Assembly (NCBI GenBank): GCA_002937455.1
Contig: PTJZ01000013.1
Span: 49,407-113,406, forward strand
DNA: 64,000 bases
Source of the DNA: Alphaproteobacteria bacterium MarineAlpha11_Bin1
Lineage (GTDB): Bacteria > Pseudomonadota > Alphaproteobacteria > MPNO01 > UBA830
Reading direction: 5' to 3'
The position numbers were made by a program, and so were the translations under genes. Within the stretch, counting starts at the first letter, position 1; the number at the start of each line of letters is the position of its first letter. A model generated the notes under the pieces. That model made no database searches, was not told the DNA's origin, and was given only the letters and a program-made list of their open reading frames with translations. Of the stretch, positions 54,888 to 63,998 are shown piece by piece.

Positions 54888-55748
54888 TCAGCGATCAGCC
54901 TCTGATCGGGCCAATAGGTAAGCGCTAATAAAGATTACCACTGCGCCAGCAATAGTCCATTTATCTGTGGGTTCACCGAACATCAACCAGCCCGCAGCAC
55001 CGACAATTGGCAGGCGGAGGAAGTCAAACGGTACGACGGCACTCATTTCGGTTGCGCCATAGGCACGAGTAATAAACCAGATTCCTGCTGTTCCGGTAAT
55101 GCCCACACCTATTAGCAGCACTATGTCGATGGTCGTCGGCTGAACCCAGTAAACCGCCGCCGGCACACCGGCCAGCGGGCACATCAGAATGTTGACCCAT
55201 AGCGTGGTAGTTCCAACGTTCTCGGTTGACGTTAGTTTTTTTATGCACAGATTTGAGCAGGCATAGGAAATCGCCCCGCCTAAAACAACGGCGTTGCCGA
55301 ACCCGATCTCATTGAAACCCGGGCGTAATACGATAAGGACGCCGAGAAAACCACCCAGAGTCGCCGCTATGCGCATCCCGGCGAATTTTTCGCCCAACAG
55401 AATTACTGCAAGAACGACGATAAAAATCGGTTGTGTAAAGCTCAATGATACGACCTCAGATAGCGGTATTTCGCCAATTCCGATGAACAAACCCAACATG
55501 CCGAAATACGCGAATATGGCCCGGATCAGATGCGTCGGGAACCGCTGGGTCCTGAGTATGCGGAAACCGGATTTGTGAAGTAGTGGGGCCAGCAGAAAAA
55601 GGGCAACTACTGTCCGGATAAATAGAATCTGGAAGGATGTGTAATCCTCGGAGAGCGCCCGAACCAAAATCATCATCGTCGACCACACAGCGACCGCCAT
55701 CAGCATGCAGCCGATGCCCCGAAGCGTCTGGTTCTGAGTGGTTTTCAC
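54888..55748 (-). CDS. EamA/DMT-family permease
   Basis: About 286 aa from GTG 55748; the frame continues upstream into the GST coding region, so a later start is needed. Ten membrane spans and the paralogue motif [20 protein letters not shown]. Substrate unknown. Start is uncertain because no clear ribosome site is visible. Confidence 0.83.
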   Translation of the reverse strand: MKTTQNQTLRGIGCMLMAVAVWSTMMILVRALSEDYTSFQILFIRTVVALFLLAPLLHKSGFRILRTQRFPTHLIRAIFAYFGMLGLFIGIGEIPLSEVVSLSFTQPIFIVVLAVILLGEKFAGMRIAATLGGFLGVLIVLRPGFNEIGFGNAVVLGGAISYACSNLCIKKLTSTENVGTTTLWVNILMCPLAGVPAAVYWVQPTTIDIVLLIGVGITGTAGIWFITRAYGATEMSAVVPFDFLRLPIVGAAGWLMFGEPTDKWTIAGAVVIFISAYLLARSEADR

Positions 55749-55774
55749 GTACTTTTTGGGGGTATTCGCCCTTC

Positions 55775-56395
55775 CTAACTTAGACCTATCATAATGTGTT
55801 TCTGGAATGAGGGACGTTCGCACAGGGCGTCGTACCAGCGCTTCAAATTGGTGAACCCTTCACGCTTGATTGGTAGTTCGTACCACCGATAGGCGATGGG
55901 TCCAATCGGAATATCGGCCATCGAGAAGAAATCACCACCGACAAAGGTGTTACGCGAGAGATGATCGTCAAGGATACTCCATTTAGCGGCCCAGTCTTTG
56001 CGCGCAGTATTGATGATACCCATGTTTCGTTCTTCCGGGGGTTTTCTGATAAGGCCATGGAACACGGGAACCATACCTTGGACCAGTTCGGTTAGCTGCC
56101 AGTCCATCCACATTTCGCAGCGGGCTCTATCAGCCGGATCCGCGGGACATAAAGTTCCAAGACTATGTTTCGAGCTGAGGTAGCGCACGATGGAATTCGA
56201 CTCCCAGAGTATTAAATCGTCGTCTATGACGGTTGGGATCCGGCCATTGGGGTTAAGGTTTAGATATGGTGTTTCGTGGTTCTTACCGAACTGTCCACCG
56301 ACGTCTTCACGTTCGTAATCCAGACCAATTTCATCAAGTACCCAAAGCACCTTCATGACATTGGACGAGTTCGTCCGGCCTTTCAATTGCAACAT
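55775..56395 (-). CDS. Glutathione S-transferase family protein
   Basis: 206 aa. Thioredoxin-fold N-terminal half (GRTNSSNVMKVLWVLDEIGLDYE, then the cis-Pro GRIPTVIDDD and ESNSIVRYLS), all-helical C-terminal half. Ser in TNSSNV probably activates glutathione. About 45% similar by eye to the neighbour at 56507; the two look like an old tandem duplication. Substrate unknown. Confidence 0.9.
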   Translation of the reverse strand: MLQLKGRTNSSNVMKVLWVLDEIGLDYEREDVGGQFGKNHETPYLNLNPNGRIPTVIDDDLILWESNSIVRYLSSKHSLGTLCPADPADRARCEMWMDWQLTELVQGMVPVFHGLIRKPPEERNMGIINTARKDWAAKWSILDDHLSRNTFVGGDFFSMADIPIGPIAYRWYELPIKREGFTNLKRWYDALCERPSFQKHIMIGLS

Positions 56396-56506
56396 TTTGT
56401 ATTCCTTTCATTCCGGCACCGGATTAACGCCATTTCTACATATCTGAAGGTTGGGCCACCTAAGGGTAGCCGGCAAGGGTAGTCGGCCGGGGTATAAAAA
56501 AGCGAA

Positions 56507-57133
56507 TTAATGCATTCCGATTTCGATGACATGTTTTTTAAACGCCGGGCGGGCGCAGATGGCATCATGCCAGCGTTTTAGATTTGGGAAATCTTCCCGC
56601 TTTATATCTAGGTTGAACCAGCGAAAAGTGAGAGGAGAGGCTGGAATATCGCCGATACCAAACGCATCCCCTGATAGGTATTCGTGATCCGTTAACCAGG
56701 TTTCGAGCACGGAGTTCGCCTTCGCCCAGCCATCCCGTGCGGCGGCAATTTTCTGTGTATCGCGGTCGACTTCCAGTGTTCGTATCAGGCCCTGATAGAC
56801 GGGGACATGCGTGGACGCGAGTGTAGACAGAGCCCAATCCATCCAGCGGTCGGCGCTGGCCCGCGCCTGATCGTCGTCGGGCAAAAGTCGAGTGCCAGCA
56901 CTAAATTTGCAGGCGAGATACCGAACAATCGCGTTCGATTCCCAGAGCACAAAACCGTCGTCTTCGATCGTCGGAACACGGCCGTTGGGGTTTAACGCCA
57001 AATACTCCGAATCGTCGTTGCCGCCGAATGGACCGCCTATGTCGGTACGTTCGTATGGCACGTTCAATTCCTCGCATATCCATATTACTTTCTGCACATT
57101 GGACGACGTTGCCCGACCCAGAATTTTTAGCAT
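56507..57133 (-). CDS. Glutathione S-transferase family protein
   Basis: 208 aa. GRATSSNVQKVIWICEELNVPYER, NGRVPTIEDDGFVLWESNAIVRYLA, and a C-terminal helical domain with PNLKRWHDAICARPAFKKHV. Same architecture as the gene at 55775, from which it is separated by 111 bp with no other gene. 13 bp downstream of the rRNA methyltransferase gene. Confidence 0.9.
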   Translation of the reverse strand: MLKILGRATSSNVQKVIWICEELNVPYERTDIGGPFGGNDDSEYLALNPNGRVPTIEDDGFVLWESNAIVRYLACKFSAGTRLLPDDDQARASADRWMDWALSTLASTHVPVYQGLIRTLEVDRDTQKIAAARDGWAKANSVLETWLTDHEYLSGDAFGIGDIPASPLTFRWFNLDIKREDFPNLKRWHDAICARPAFKKHVIEIGMH

Positions 57134-57146
57134 TGGTCTGTTCCTT

Positions 57147-58334
57147 CTAATCGACTTGTATGAAAAGGCATTTCAGATATGCACTTTCCGGCAGACTTGG
57201 GTGTGCGGGGTGATCCGGGCCCGCGCCGCCGGTATGTATTATACGCCCTGAGCGTCCAGCATCCCGGATCCCACGATTCACATTATCGGAAAATGATACT
57301 AAGTCCATGTGGTGCGAACAGGATGCCACGCAAAGGATGCCGCCCGGTTCTACAAGAAATGTCGAAAGCCGCGCCAGCTTGCGGTATCCACGCGCCCCGG
57401 GTTTTAGGTCTTTCTTTGATTTTACAAACGCAGGTGGATCGGCAACTACGATGTCGAATCTTTCTTTGTTTTTACCTAGCCGTTCAAGAGCGCCAAAGGC
57501 CTCCCGCTTCTCGAAGCGGCAGATATCGCCGTATCCGGCCGCCTCTGCTGACTGAGCAGCAATCGTCAAAGCCGATTGTGATCGATCTATGCATAGCACA
57601 TCTGCCGCACCTGAAGAAGCGGCCGTTAGGCCAAACCCGCCAAGATAACTATAGACGTCCAACACTCTGCGGCCTGACGCCAGAGAAGCAACCCGAGCTC
57701 GATTCTCGCGGTGATCATAAAACCAGCCGGTTTTCTGACCCGCCGATAGATCGGCCAGAAACTCGACCCCGTTTTCTAGCACCCGGGCCTGTGATGGGAG
57801 GTCTCCGATGACGTCCGCTGGCGCATCTTCGAGCCCCTCCATCCGTCGCGCTGCACCAACGCGTTGCAGGACGATCGATGTCGGTGTCGACACTTCCTCT
57901 AGGGCCGAGACGATTTCTTCGGCGAGTTGATTCATCCCTGCCGTATTCAACTGTACCACGTATATCCCAGAGTACCGGTCGACCGTCAGGCCGGGTAAGC
58001 CGTCAGCTTCTGCGTGGACCAGCCGATAGAAGGGTTCGTTGTACATCCGGTCGCGCAACTCCATCGCGGCGGAAAACTTTTCCGATAGCCAGTCTGTGTT
58101 GATCACCGCGCCCGGGTCACGATCTAGAATTCGGGCGCTGATCAGTGGGCGTGGGTTAAACATTGCTGTCCCGAGCGGCCGTTCATACGCATCCTTAACG
58201 GTGACGATCGTGCCTTGTGGTAGGGCTTTAAGGTCCTCGGTCATATCGATCTCGTTAGAGTATATCCAAGGGTGACCCGCATAGACGCGCTTGTGACGTC
58301 CGGGGAGAGTCGAGATCGTCGGGCGATTTTCCAT
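57147..58334 (-). CDS. rlmI: Class I rRNA cytosine-C5 methyltransferase (RlmI-like)
   Basis: 395 aa from ATG 58334 (AGG seven bases upstream); an ATG at 58367 is the alternative. N-terminal PUA domain (RVYAGHPWIYSNEI), then a SAM-dependent methyltransferase domain with DVYSYLGGFGL and the catalytic-region DIVVADPPAFVKSKKDL, ending with CVASCSHHMDLVSF. In E. coli RlmI makes m5C1962 of 23S rRNA. Very likely the same here. Confidence 0.9.
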   Translation of the reverse strand: MENRPTISTLPGRHKRVYAGHPWIYSNEIDMTEDLKALPQGTIVTVKDAYERPLGTAMFNPRPLISARILDRDPGAVINTDWLSEKFSAAMELRDRMYNEPFYRLVHAEADGLPGLTVDRYSGIYVVQLNTAGMNQLAEEIVSALEEVSTPTSIVLQRVGAARRMEGLEDAPADVIGDLPSQARVLENGVEFLADLSAGQKTGWFYDHRENRARVASLASGRRVLDVYSYLGGFGLTAASSGAADVLCIDRSQSALTIAAQSAEAAGYGDICRFEKREAFGALERLGKNKERFDIVVADPPAFVKSKKDLKPGARGYRKLARLSTFLVEPGGILCVASCSHHMDLVSFSDNVNRGIRDAGRSGRIIHTGGAGPDHPAHPSLPESAYLKCLFIQVD

Positions 58335-58472
58335 CGTTGCCTTTTGGAGCGTTTCGATACCGTTCATGGCGGTAGTCTACAAGCTTCGAAATTACAAGGG
58401 TATCGCCTAGGTTGATTTAGCGGATGACATTTTTCCGTAGCTAACGGAGGTGCCGGGGGAGAGAATCAGAAA

Positions 58473-59324
58473 CTAACCTGAGAGTTTAGCCTCACTCACG
58501 GTACTGTAATACCCGGCGGCAAAAATAATCAGCGCACCGGCGCCGGTCCAGATATCCATAACCTCCGTGAAGAGAAGCCAACCCAAAATTATAGAAAATG
58601 GAAGACGCATAAAATCGAATACGATGACAAAGCTTGCGTCTCCAACCGCGAGCGATCGAGTGATACAGTAATGAGTCGCGTACCCGGTGATGCCAAGTCC
58701 GATCATTGCTGGCATGTCCGTCCAGTCTGGGGTCTGCCAGACGAAGAATGCGGGGATGGCCGAGTAAATAAGTATTGTAACACTCATATAAAAAACGACC
58801 GTGTTGCCAGACTCTGTATCCGACAGACGCTTGGTAACGACGTGAGCGCAGGAATACAGAAATGCTGCTAGTAGGATAGACAATGTACCGACGTTTACTG
58901 GGATGATACCGGGGCGAATAATGATCAGCGCGCCTGCAAAACCGACAAGTATGGCAAGCATCCGGTGACCACCGACTCGTTCGCCAAGGAAGGCTGCCGC
59001 GATGATTGCGGTAAAAAGTGGTGACGTAAACTGAAGTGATGCGACATCCGCTAGTCCAATCTGCGTCACTCCGAAGAACCACGCAACGTTACCGCTATAA
59101 AGAAACACGTTACGTAGGGCATGGGTACCGAGGCGTTCGGTCTTTAAGACTTTTCTGCCCTGACGAAAAAGAGATGGCGCCATTAGTAATAGGTTGATGA
59201 CGTTTCGCAGGAAGATCATCAATAGTACAGAATAGGTTGGCAGATAGCGTATACAAACCGCCATCGCCGTCAACGCGGCTGCGGCAGCGATCATCCACCA
59301 AGCGCCTTTGGCAGCTTTGCTCAT
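58473..59324 (-). CDS. EamA/DMT-family permease
   Basis: 283 aa with ten spans. Carries IVFDFMRLPFSIILGWLLF, the third copy of the motif seen at 3278 and 54888. Alone on its strand and divergent from panB. Substrate unknown. Confidence 0.85.
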   Translation of the reverse strand: MSKAAKGAWWMIAAAAALTAMAVCIRYLPTYSVLLMIFLRNVINLLLMAPSLFRQGRKVLKTERLGTHALRNVFLYSGNVAWFFGVTQIGLADVASLQFTSPLFTAIIAAAFLGERVGGHRMLAILVGFAGALIIIRPGIIPVNVGTLSILLAAFLYSCAHVVTKRLSDTESGNTVVFYMSVTILIYSAIPAFFVWQTPDWTDMPAMIGLGITGYATHYCITRSLAVGDASFVIVFDFMRLPFSIILGWLLFTEVMDIWTGAGALIIFAAGYYSTVSEAKLSG

Positions 59325-59800
59325 GAAACCTTCATCAACTTTTTTATATCATAAACTATCTCGTCAATCTTCAAGAGCGATCCGTTCTCGCGGCTGGTCG
59401 GCGCTCCCATACTTTCCTTCGATTTTTCTGTCGTTCTCTCGAAGGTACGTTAAACACCCCACCCAATATCAGAGCTCCGAGGTTAAACAAGGTTCAGGAC
59501 CATTAGGGAAGTAATTGCAGCATCAATAGGGCTTTCCCGGTACGCAAAATGTAACGCGAGGCTTCGAAAGCCATCAGGTTAACGGCGGAGGTCAAGCATT
59601 GCCGAGCAAGATCAGTGTCGTTTTGCAGGCAAGAAACCCGGCATCCAATCCTATCAGAAGCATGGAAAAGTCTCTTTTCTGAAGAAATTTACTCAATAAA
59701 GTGAATGAGTTGTAGGAAATTTGTGGAATTCCTTTTGCAGGTGCGAAAAAGAAGGTAGAAAAGCCCATCCTCTCGCCGAATCAGCCTACGGAGGGCGACG
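59325..59800. other. Intergenic region between divergent transporter and panB
   Basis: 476 bp, the longest gene-free stretch here. No convincing open frame, RNA or terminator found. Short dyads (AGGAA/TTCCT near 59716-59735; ACTCA/TGAGT near 59692-59712) are unremarkable. The panB ribosome site GGAGG is at the right end, 7 bases before the ATG. Confidence 0.4.
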
Positions 59801-60655
59801 ATGAGTACCCCAAGCCGGATAAAACGGATTACAGCGCCGGAACTGTCGGCGCGCAAGGGTAACGAACCAATCGCGGTTTTGACCGCCTACACTGCGCCGA
59901 TGGCACAGTTGCTCGACGAACATGTCGATTGTCTTCTCGTTGGAGACTCTCTTGGGATGGTCGTATATGGACTAGAGACAACTCTTGCCGTGTCGCTCGA
60001 GATGATGATCAACCATGGCGCAGCCGTAGTGCGCGGATCGAAGCACGCCTGCGTGATCGTTGATATGCCATTTGCGACCTATCAGGAGTCGCCGGAGCAA
60101 GCCTATCGTAATGCGGCTGAGCTAATGCAGAAAACTGGCGCTGACGGGGTAAAGCTAGAAGCCGGTCTCGCATTAGCATCCTCGATTGAGTTCCTAGCCC
60201 AAAGAGGCATTCCAGTGATGGGCCATGTAGGGCTAATGCCCCAATCTGTAAATACCTATGGTGGATTTCGGGTTCAGGGTAAGGAAACGTCGGTGGCCCG
60301 TCAGGTAATCGACGATGCGCGTGCAGTGTCAGATGCTGGGGCGTTTTCAATCGTGGTAGAAGGTGTCATGGAGCCAGTTGCACGCGAGATTACGAATGTG
60401 GTTCCAGTGCCTACAATCGGTATCGGTGCATCCGCTGAGTGTGACGGACAAGTCCTCGTTACGGAAGACCTGCTCGGTCTATTCAGCGACTTTACTCCGA
60501 AATTCGTCAAACGATATGCGGAGCTTGGGAAAGCAGTCTCGGTAGCCGCAGCGACCTATGCCGGAGACGTTCGTGCCCGTCGTTTCCCCGACGCTAAACA
60601 TTGCTTTGGCGCACTACGGGCCGACGGCGCCGAGGTGAGACACCTTAAAACCTGA
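59801..60655 (+). CDS. panB: 3-methyl-2-oxobutanoate hydroxymethyltransferase
   Basis: It makes ketopantoate from ketoisovalerate and methylene-THF, the first committed step to pantothenate. [13 protein letters not shown] (45-57), [17 protein letters not shown], and the [14 protein letters not shown] motif. 284 aa, slightly longer than average. Strong GGAGG ribosome site. panC follows 42 bp later; panD is not in the window. Confidence 0.97.
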   Translation: MSTPSRIKRITAPELSARKGNEPIAVLTAYTAPMAQLLDEHVDCLLVGDSLGMVVYGLETTLAVSLEMMINHGAAVVRGSKHACVIVDMPFATYQESPEQAYRNAAELMQKTGADGVKLEAGLALASSIEFLAQRGIPVMGHVGLMPQSVNTYGGFRVQGKETSVARQVIDDARAVSDAGAFSIVVEGVMEPVAREITNVVPVPTIGIGASAECDGQVLVTEDLLGLFSDFTPKFVKRYAELGKAVSVAAATYAGDVRARRFPDAKHCFGALRADGAEVRHLKT

Positions 60656-60697
60656 TCGGCATCCCACGTGAGAGGCTTTGATAGGAAAAACGGCTTA

Positions 60698-61555
60698 ATG
60701 CCGATGCAGAATATTGTGAGGACAGCCGCTGAACTGAGGAAAGAGGTTGAACGTGCAAGAGGAAAAGGCCTGTCCGTGGGGTTAGTACCCACGATGGGTG
60801 CATTGCACGAAGGGCATTTTGCGCTGGTGCGACAGGCGCGGCGAGATTGCGGAATAGTAATCGCGAGTCTATTCGTCAATCCCACACAGTTTGGGGAAAA
60901 CGAGGATTTCGATACCTATCCACGAGACGAAGTACAAGATTTCGGTCTATTTCAACAGAATGGTGTTGATATCGTCTATGCGCCCGGGGTTGAGGAAATG
61001 TATCCGGAGGGATTCGGAATAACCGTAACCGTGGCCGGTCTGACTGAGGGATTATGCGGGACGATCCGGCCGGGGCACTTTGAAGGTGTAACTACTGTAG
61101 TTTCCAAGCTTTTTTATCACTGTTGTCCGGATGCTGCTTATTTTGGCGAGAAAGATTATCAACAGCTTAAAGTTGTGGAACAGATGGTACGAGATCTCGA
61201 TTTATCGATCCGGGTCGTGGGGATCCCTATTGTTAGGGAGCGGGATGGTCTCGCACTTTCGTCACGAAATGCCCGACTCAGTGTGGCAGAAAGGCGTATT
61301 GCACCTGCGTTACCGGCTGCAATGAGAACAGTAGCCGGCCGTCTTTCTGCTGGCGTCGACCTGGAGGCGCAATGCGTTTGGGGAAGGGATGAATTGCTCC
61401 GAGCTGGATTCGATCGAGTCGAATATTTCGAGATTCGAGATAGTCAGACGCTACAGCGGGTGGGGAACTTCCGTTCCGGGCTTCGTTTGTTCGTGGCTGC
61501 TCGGCTCCGTGAAACACGATTGATCGATAATCTTGCAGTCGACAAAATCGATTAG
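60698..61555 (+). CDS. panC: Pantoate-beta-alanine ligase
   Basis: It joins pantoate and beta-alanine with ATP. VPTMGALHEGH (30-40) carries the HxGH nucleotidyl-transferase motif; SLFVNPTQFG, YFGEKDYQQL and PIVRERDGLALSSRN follow. 285 aa from ATG 60698; a GTG at 60668 would add ten residues. Confidence 0.97.
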   Translation: MPMQNIVRTAAELRKEVERARGKGLSVGLVPTMGALHEGHFALVRQARRDCGIVIASLFVNPTQFGENEDFDTYPRDEVQDFGLFQQNGVDIVYAPGVEEMYPEGFGITVTVAGLTEGLCGTIRPGHFEGVTTVVSKLFYHCCPDAAYFGEKDYQQLKVVEQMVRDLDLSIRVVGIPIVRERDGLALSSRNARLSVAERRIAPALPAAMRTVAGRLSAGVDLEAQCVWGRDELLRAGFDRVEYFEIRDSQTLQRVGNFRSGLRLFVAARLRETRLIDNLAVDKID

Positions 61556-61613
61556 CAGTTATTTTGGTGTTCTTGGGACTTGATTAATTCTAGGACACGA
61601 ATTGGAGATACGA

Positions 61614-62297
61614 ATGTTTTATGAGACCGCAAAAAACGATCATGGGCTGCCATATAATCCCTTTAAATCCATCGTAGTGCCGCGGCCCATCGGCTGGATA
61701 ACCACCCTTGATTCTGATGGCGTGGTTAACCTTGCTCCATATAGTCAATTCAATAACCTAGGATACGATCCACCATATGTCATGTTTTCATCGGGATCCA
61801 AATTCGATAACGGTGGGCCGAAAGATAGCGCAAGAAACGCGCTAATCACCGGAGAATTTGTTTGCAATATGGCTACGTGGGAATTACGCAATAAAATCAA
61901 CACTACCGCACAGATGGTGCCGCCTGATGTGGATGAGGCAGCGTTAGCAGGACTGGCAATGGTTTCCTCTAAGATGGTCGCTCCCCCGCGGGTTGAGGCG
62001 TCACCGGTGCATCTCGAATGCCGGTACCATGCTACGCTTACTTTGCCCGGAAACTCGGTCGAGAATATTGTCAATTTAGTGGTCGGGGAAGTGGTAGGCG
62101 TTCACATCAGTGACGATTTTATTACCAAAGAAGGGAAGATAGATATCCTGAAGTGTCGTCCCCTCGCCCGAATGGGGTATTTCGACTATACCTCAATTGA
62201 GACCGTGTTTGAAATTTCGCCCGAGGGACCAAACCTTGAAAAAATACAGCGCGGCCTCGAGGGGCAGGCGCGGGGCGGAAAAAACTCCATTAAGTAA
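61614..62297 (+). CDS. Flavin reductase family protein (FMN-binding split barrel)
   Basis: 227 aa from ATG 61614 (GGAG eight bases upstream). FKSIVVPRPIGWITTLDSDGVVNLAPYSQFN is the FMN-binding motif of the flavin-reductase-like domain, and VHLECRYHATLTLPG follows. Members are used as FMN reductases for two-component oxygenases or act alone. No partner oxygenase is adjacent. Specificity unknown. Confidence 0.87.
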   Translation: MFYETAKNDHGLPYNPFKSIVVPRPIGWITTLDSDGVVNLAPYSQFNNLGYDPPYVMFSSGSKFDNGGPKDSARNALITGEFVCNMATWELRNKINTTAQMVPPDVDEAALAGLAMVSSKMVAPPRVEASPVHLECRYHATLTLPGNSVENIVNLVVGEVVGVHISDDFITKEGKIDILKCRPLARMGYFDYTSIETVFEISPEGPNLEKIQRGLEGQARGGKNSIK

Positions 62298-62361
62298 CCC
62301 ACTATAGGGTCAGGAAAAAAACCTGCTATTCATAGTTCTTTTATTACAAGCCATCAGACCT

Positions 62362-63516
62362 CTAACGCACGTAAATATGTACCTCGTTGGTCGCTGCGGT
62401 GTTACTGGTAAGGGCCGACAGGCGAACTCGGTCTAGGGGCAGCCCCATATCTGAAAGAGACCTCAGAACCGTCTCGGCGTTTTTCTTTGAAGAACTAGCG
62501 GAAAGGGCTACCCGCGCAGCGTTACCTTGGTTCGGAGCTATAGCAACTAAATCGAACATAGCGTTCGGCCGCCGCTGCAGCGCGCGACTTACAGCATTAT
62601 ATAATGGCTGCTCATATTGAACGTTTTTTCGGTCAAAACGGATTACCACCAGAGGCTGCCGAGAGCTTGCGGGAGCAAGGGCCGCAAGACCGTTACTTGT
62701 AACCGGTGCGGAAGAGGAAAACGCGCGATTACCAAGGCTCGATCCGAGCATCTCGCCATTTTTAATTGCTAGGGCCATCGTCGTTAGATTGGCCCGCTCA
62801 GTACTAAGATAATTACTCTGGCGCGATATATCTTCACTTAACTCATTTAGTAGTCGATCAATCAGAACAACTGTTCGGTTCACCTCATCCTCGAGAATGG
62901 CAAGCTGACGGTGATCTTCGTCGATCGCGCCCGACAGACCATATGCTGCGCGGGTTGTTTCCAGAAGGTAGGCCGACAGTGTCGATGTGCTGGCAACACC
63001 GTTGGCGAGTGTGTTCATCTGTGCAATATCGCTCTCTACCTGAGCGAGGCTTGCTTGTGCTACATTCCATTGCGTCACGAGTGCGGGGTTGCCGGGCGTA
63101 GTGCCCACCTGAAGCCGCGAATTAATTGCGCCGACAGTTGTGTGGTAGCTCCGCGCATGCTGAACGGTAAGAACACGAATCCCCTGAAGCTGTGTATTCT
63201 GTTGGTTAATTTGGGATTGTAACCGCCGTAATTCACCTCTAATTTCCGTGACTCTCTGGCCAACATAGGTCCCTGTGGTCGCCCCCCGAGACACTTTCGG
63301 CGGGACGAAATTTGTCCTGCCCAAAGTGGGTGGCGGTGGCGGTGACAATGTCGGTTGCGGATTCGCCTCGGCGAGCGATGGCGGTATATTGCTCTGCACA
63401 TTTTGATGACGGGATGGCTCTTTCCCTGTTAGTGAGGGCCACAATACGTCAGACGCAAGGGAACAACCACTCAGCATGGAGCCAATCGCCAGAATGATCA
63501 CGCAATTTTTTTTCAT
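62362..63516 (-). CDS. Predicted lipoprotein with coiled coil and OmpA-like tail
   Basis: 384 aa from ATG 63516. Lipobox LSGC (lipid on C18), so outer- or inner-membrane anchored. A Pro-rich stretch (~50-70), a long helical/coiled-coil middle (~85-260) rich in Gln and Leu, then a C-terminal domain (VVIRFDRKNVQYEQPLYNAVSRALQRRPNAMFDLVAIAP) resembling the peptidoglycan-associated OmpA fold, including PxDRVRLSALTS. I do not recognise a named family; it may anchor or space the envelope. Confidence 0.7.
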   Translation of the reverse strand: MKKNCVIILAIGSMLSGCSLASDVLWPSLTGKEPSRHQNVQSNIPPSLAEANPQPTLSPPPPPTLGRTNFVPPKVSRGATTGTYVGQRVTEIRGELRRLQSQINQQNTQLQGIRVLTVQHARSYHTTVGAINSRLQVGTTPGNPALVTQWNVAQASLAQVESDIAQMNTLANGVASTSTLSAYLLETTRAAYGLSGAIDEDHRQLAILEDEVNRTVVLIDRLLNELSEDISRQSNYLSTERANLTTMALAIKNGEMLGSSLGNRAFSSSAPVTSNGLAALAPASSRQPLVVIRFDRKNVQYEQPLYNAVSRALQRRPNAMFDLVAIAPNQGNAARVALSASSSKKNAETVLRSLSDMGLPLDRVRLSALTSNTAATNEVHIYVR

Positions 63517-63543
63517 ATTCGTTCGGGTTCTCAAAAGGGCCAT

Positions 63544-63879
63544 GATGAAGGCCTTACCCCCAGTTATTCATTGTTCTATGGCCCCGTTATCAATAAATGG
63601 CAAACACCTGTAAAAAAACATAGGGATCTGCAAATCCAACCGAACCGGACGACATACTACTTTAACGATTCTCAGTCGACAAGCCGATTGTAGGAGATCA
63701 ATAGAGGCGCCACCGAGTATAATTTTTATTCAATTTAACCTGAATCAGTTGGGGTTCACCTGTTTTCGGGCTGTCGTCTGCATCAACGCCTATTTAGGAC
63801 CGGTTACGGGCATCACGCGAGTGATTCGCAATCGGAATGCGGATGAATACAAAAGAGCGGAAAACCACCAAAGAACAGA
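63544..63879. other. Intergenic region before tRNA-Arg
   Basis: About 335 bp with no credible gene. The tRNA promoter lies at its right end; presumably the lipoprotein promoter (minus strand) lies at the left end but I cannot place it. Confidence 0.4.
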
Positions 63880-63908
63880 TTGCGCCATGTATCTGCTTTG
63901 GCTATACC
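63880..63908 (+). promoter_or_regulatory. Possible promoter for tRNA-Arg
   Basis: TTGCGC (63880-63885) and TATACC (63903-63908) separated by 17 bp, 13 bp before the tRNA. The -35 is a poor match (3 of 6), the -10 better (4 of 6). Confidence 0.45.
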
Positions 63909-63921
63909 CTTGCAGCCTCGC

Positions 63922-63998
63922 GCGCCCGTAGCTCAACTGGATAGAGTGCCTGACTACGGATCAGGAGGTTGGGGGTTCGAATCCTCCCGGGCGCGCCA
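63922..63998 (+). tRNA. tRNA-Arg (anticodon ACG)
   Basis: Complete cloverleaf: acceptor GCGCCCG/CGGGCGC, D-arm GCTC...GAGT, anticodon stem CCTGA/TCAGG with loop CTACGGA (anticodon ACG, reading CGN with inosine), T-arm GGGGG/CCTCC with TTCGAAT, encoded CCA at 63996-63998. Confidence 0.97.

Noticed and set aside
54871..54908. Two short hairpins downstream of the CoA-transferase gene (TCGCTGA/TCAGCGA and CGATCAG/CTGATCG)
   Set aside because: T-rich bases lie in the loop, not after the stem; the second falls within the transporter coding sequence. Not a convincing terminator.
62313..62327. CAGG-AAAAAAA-CCTG as a terminator for the flavin reductase gene
   Set aside because: A four-pair stem is too weak and the T-rich part is scattered.
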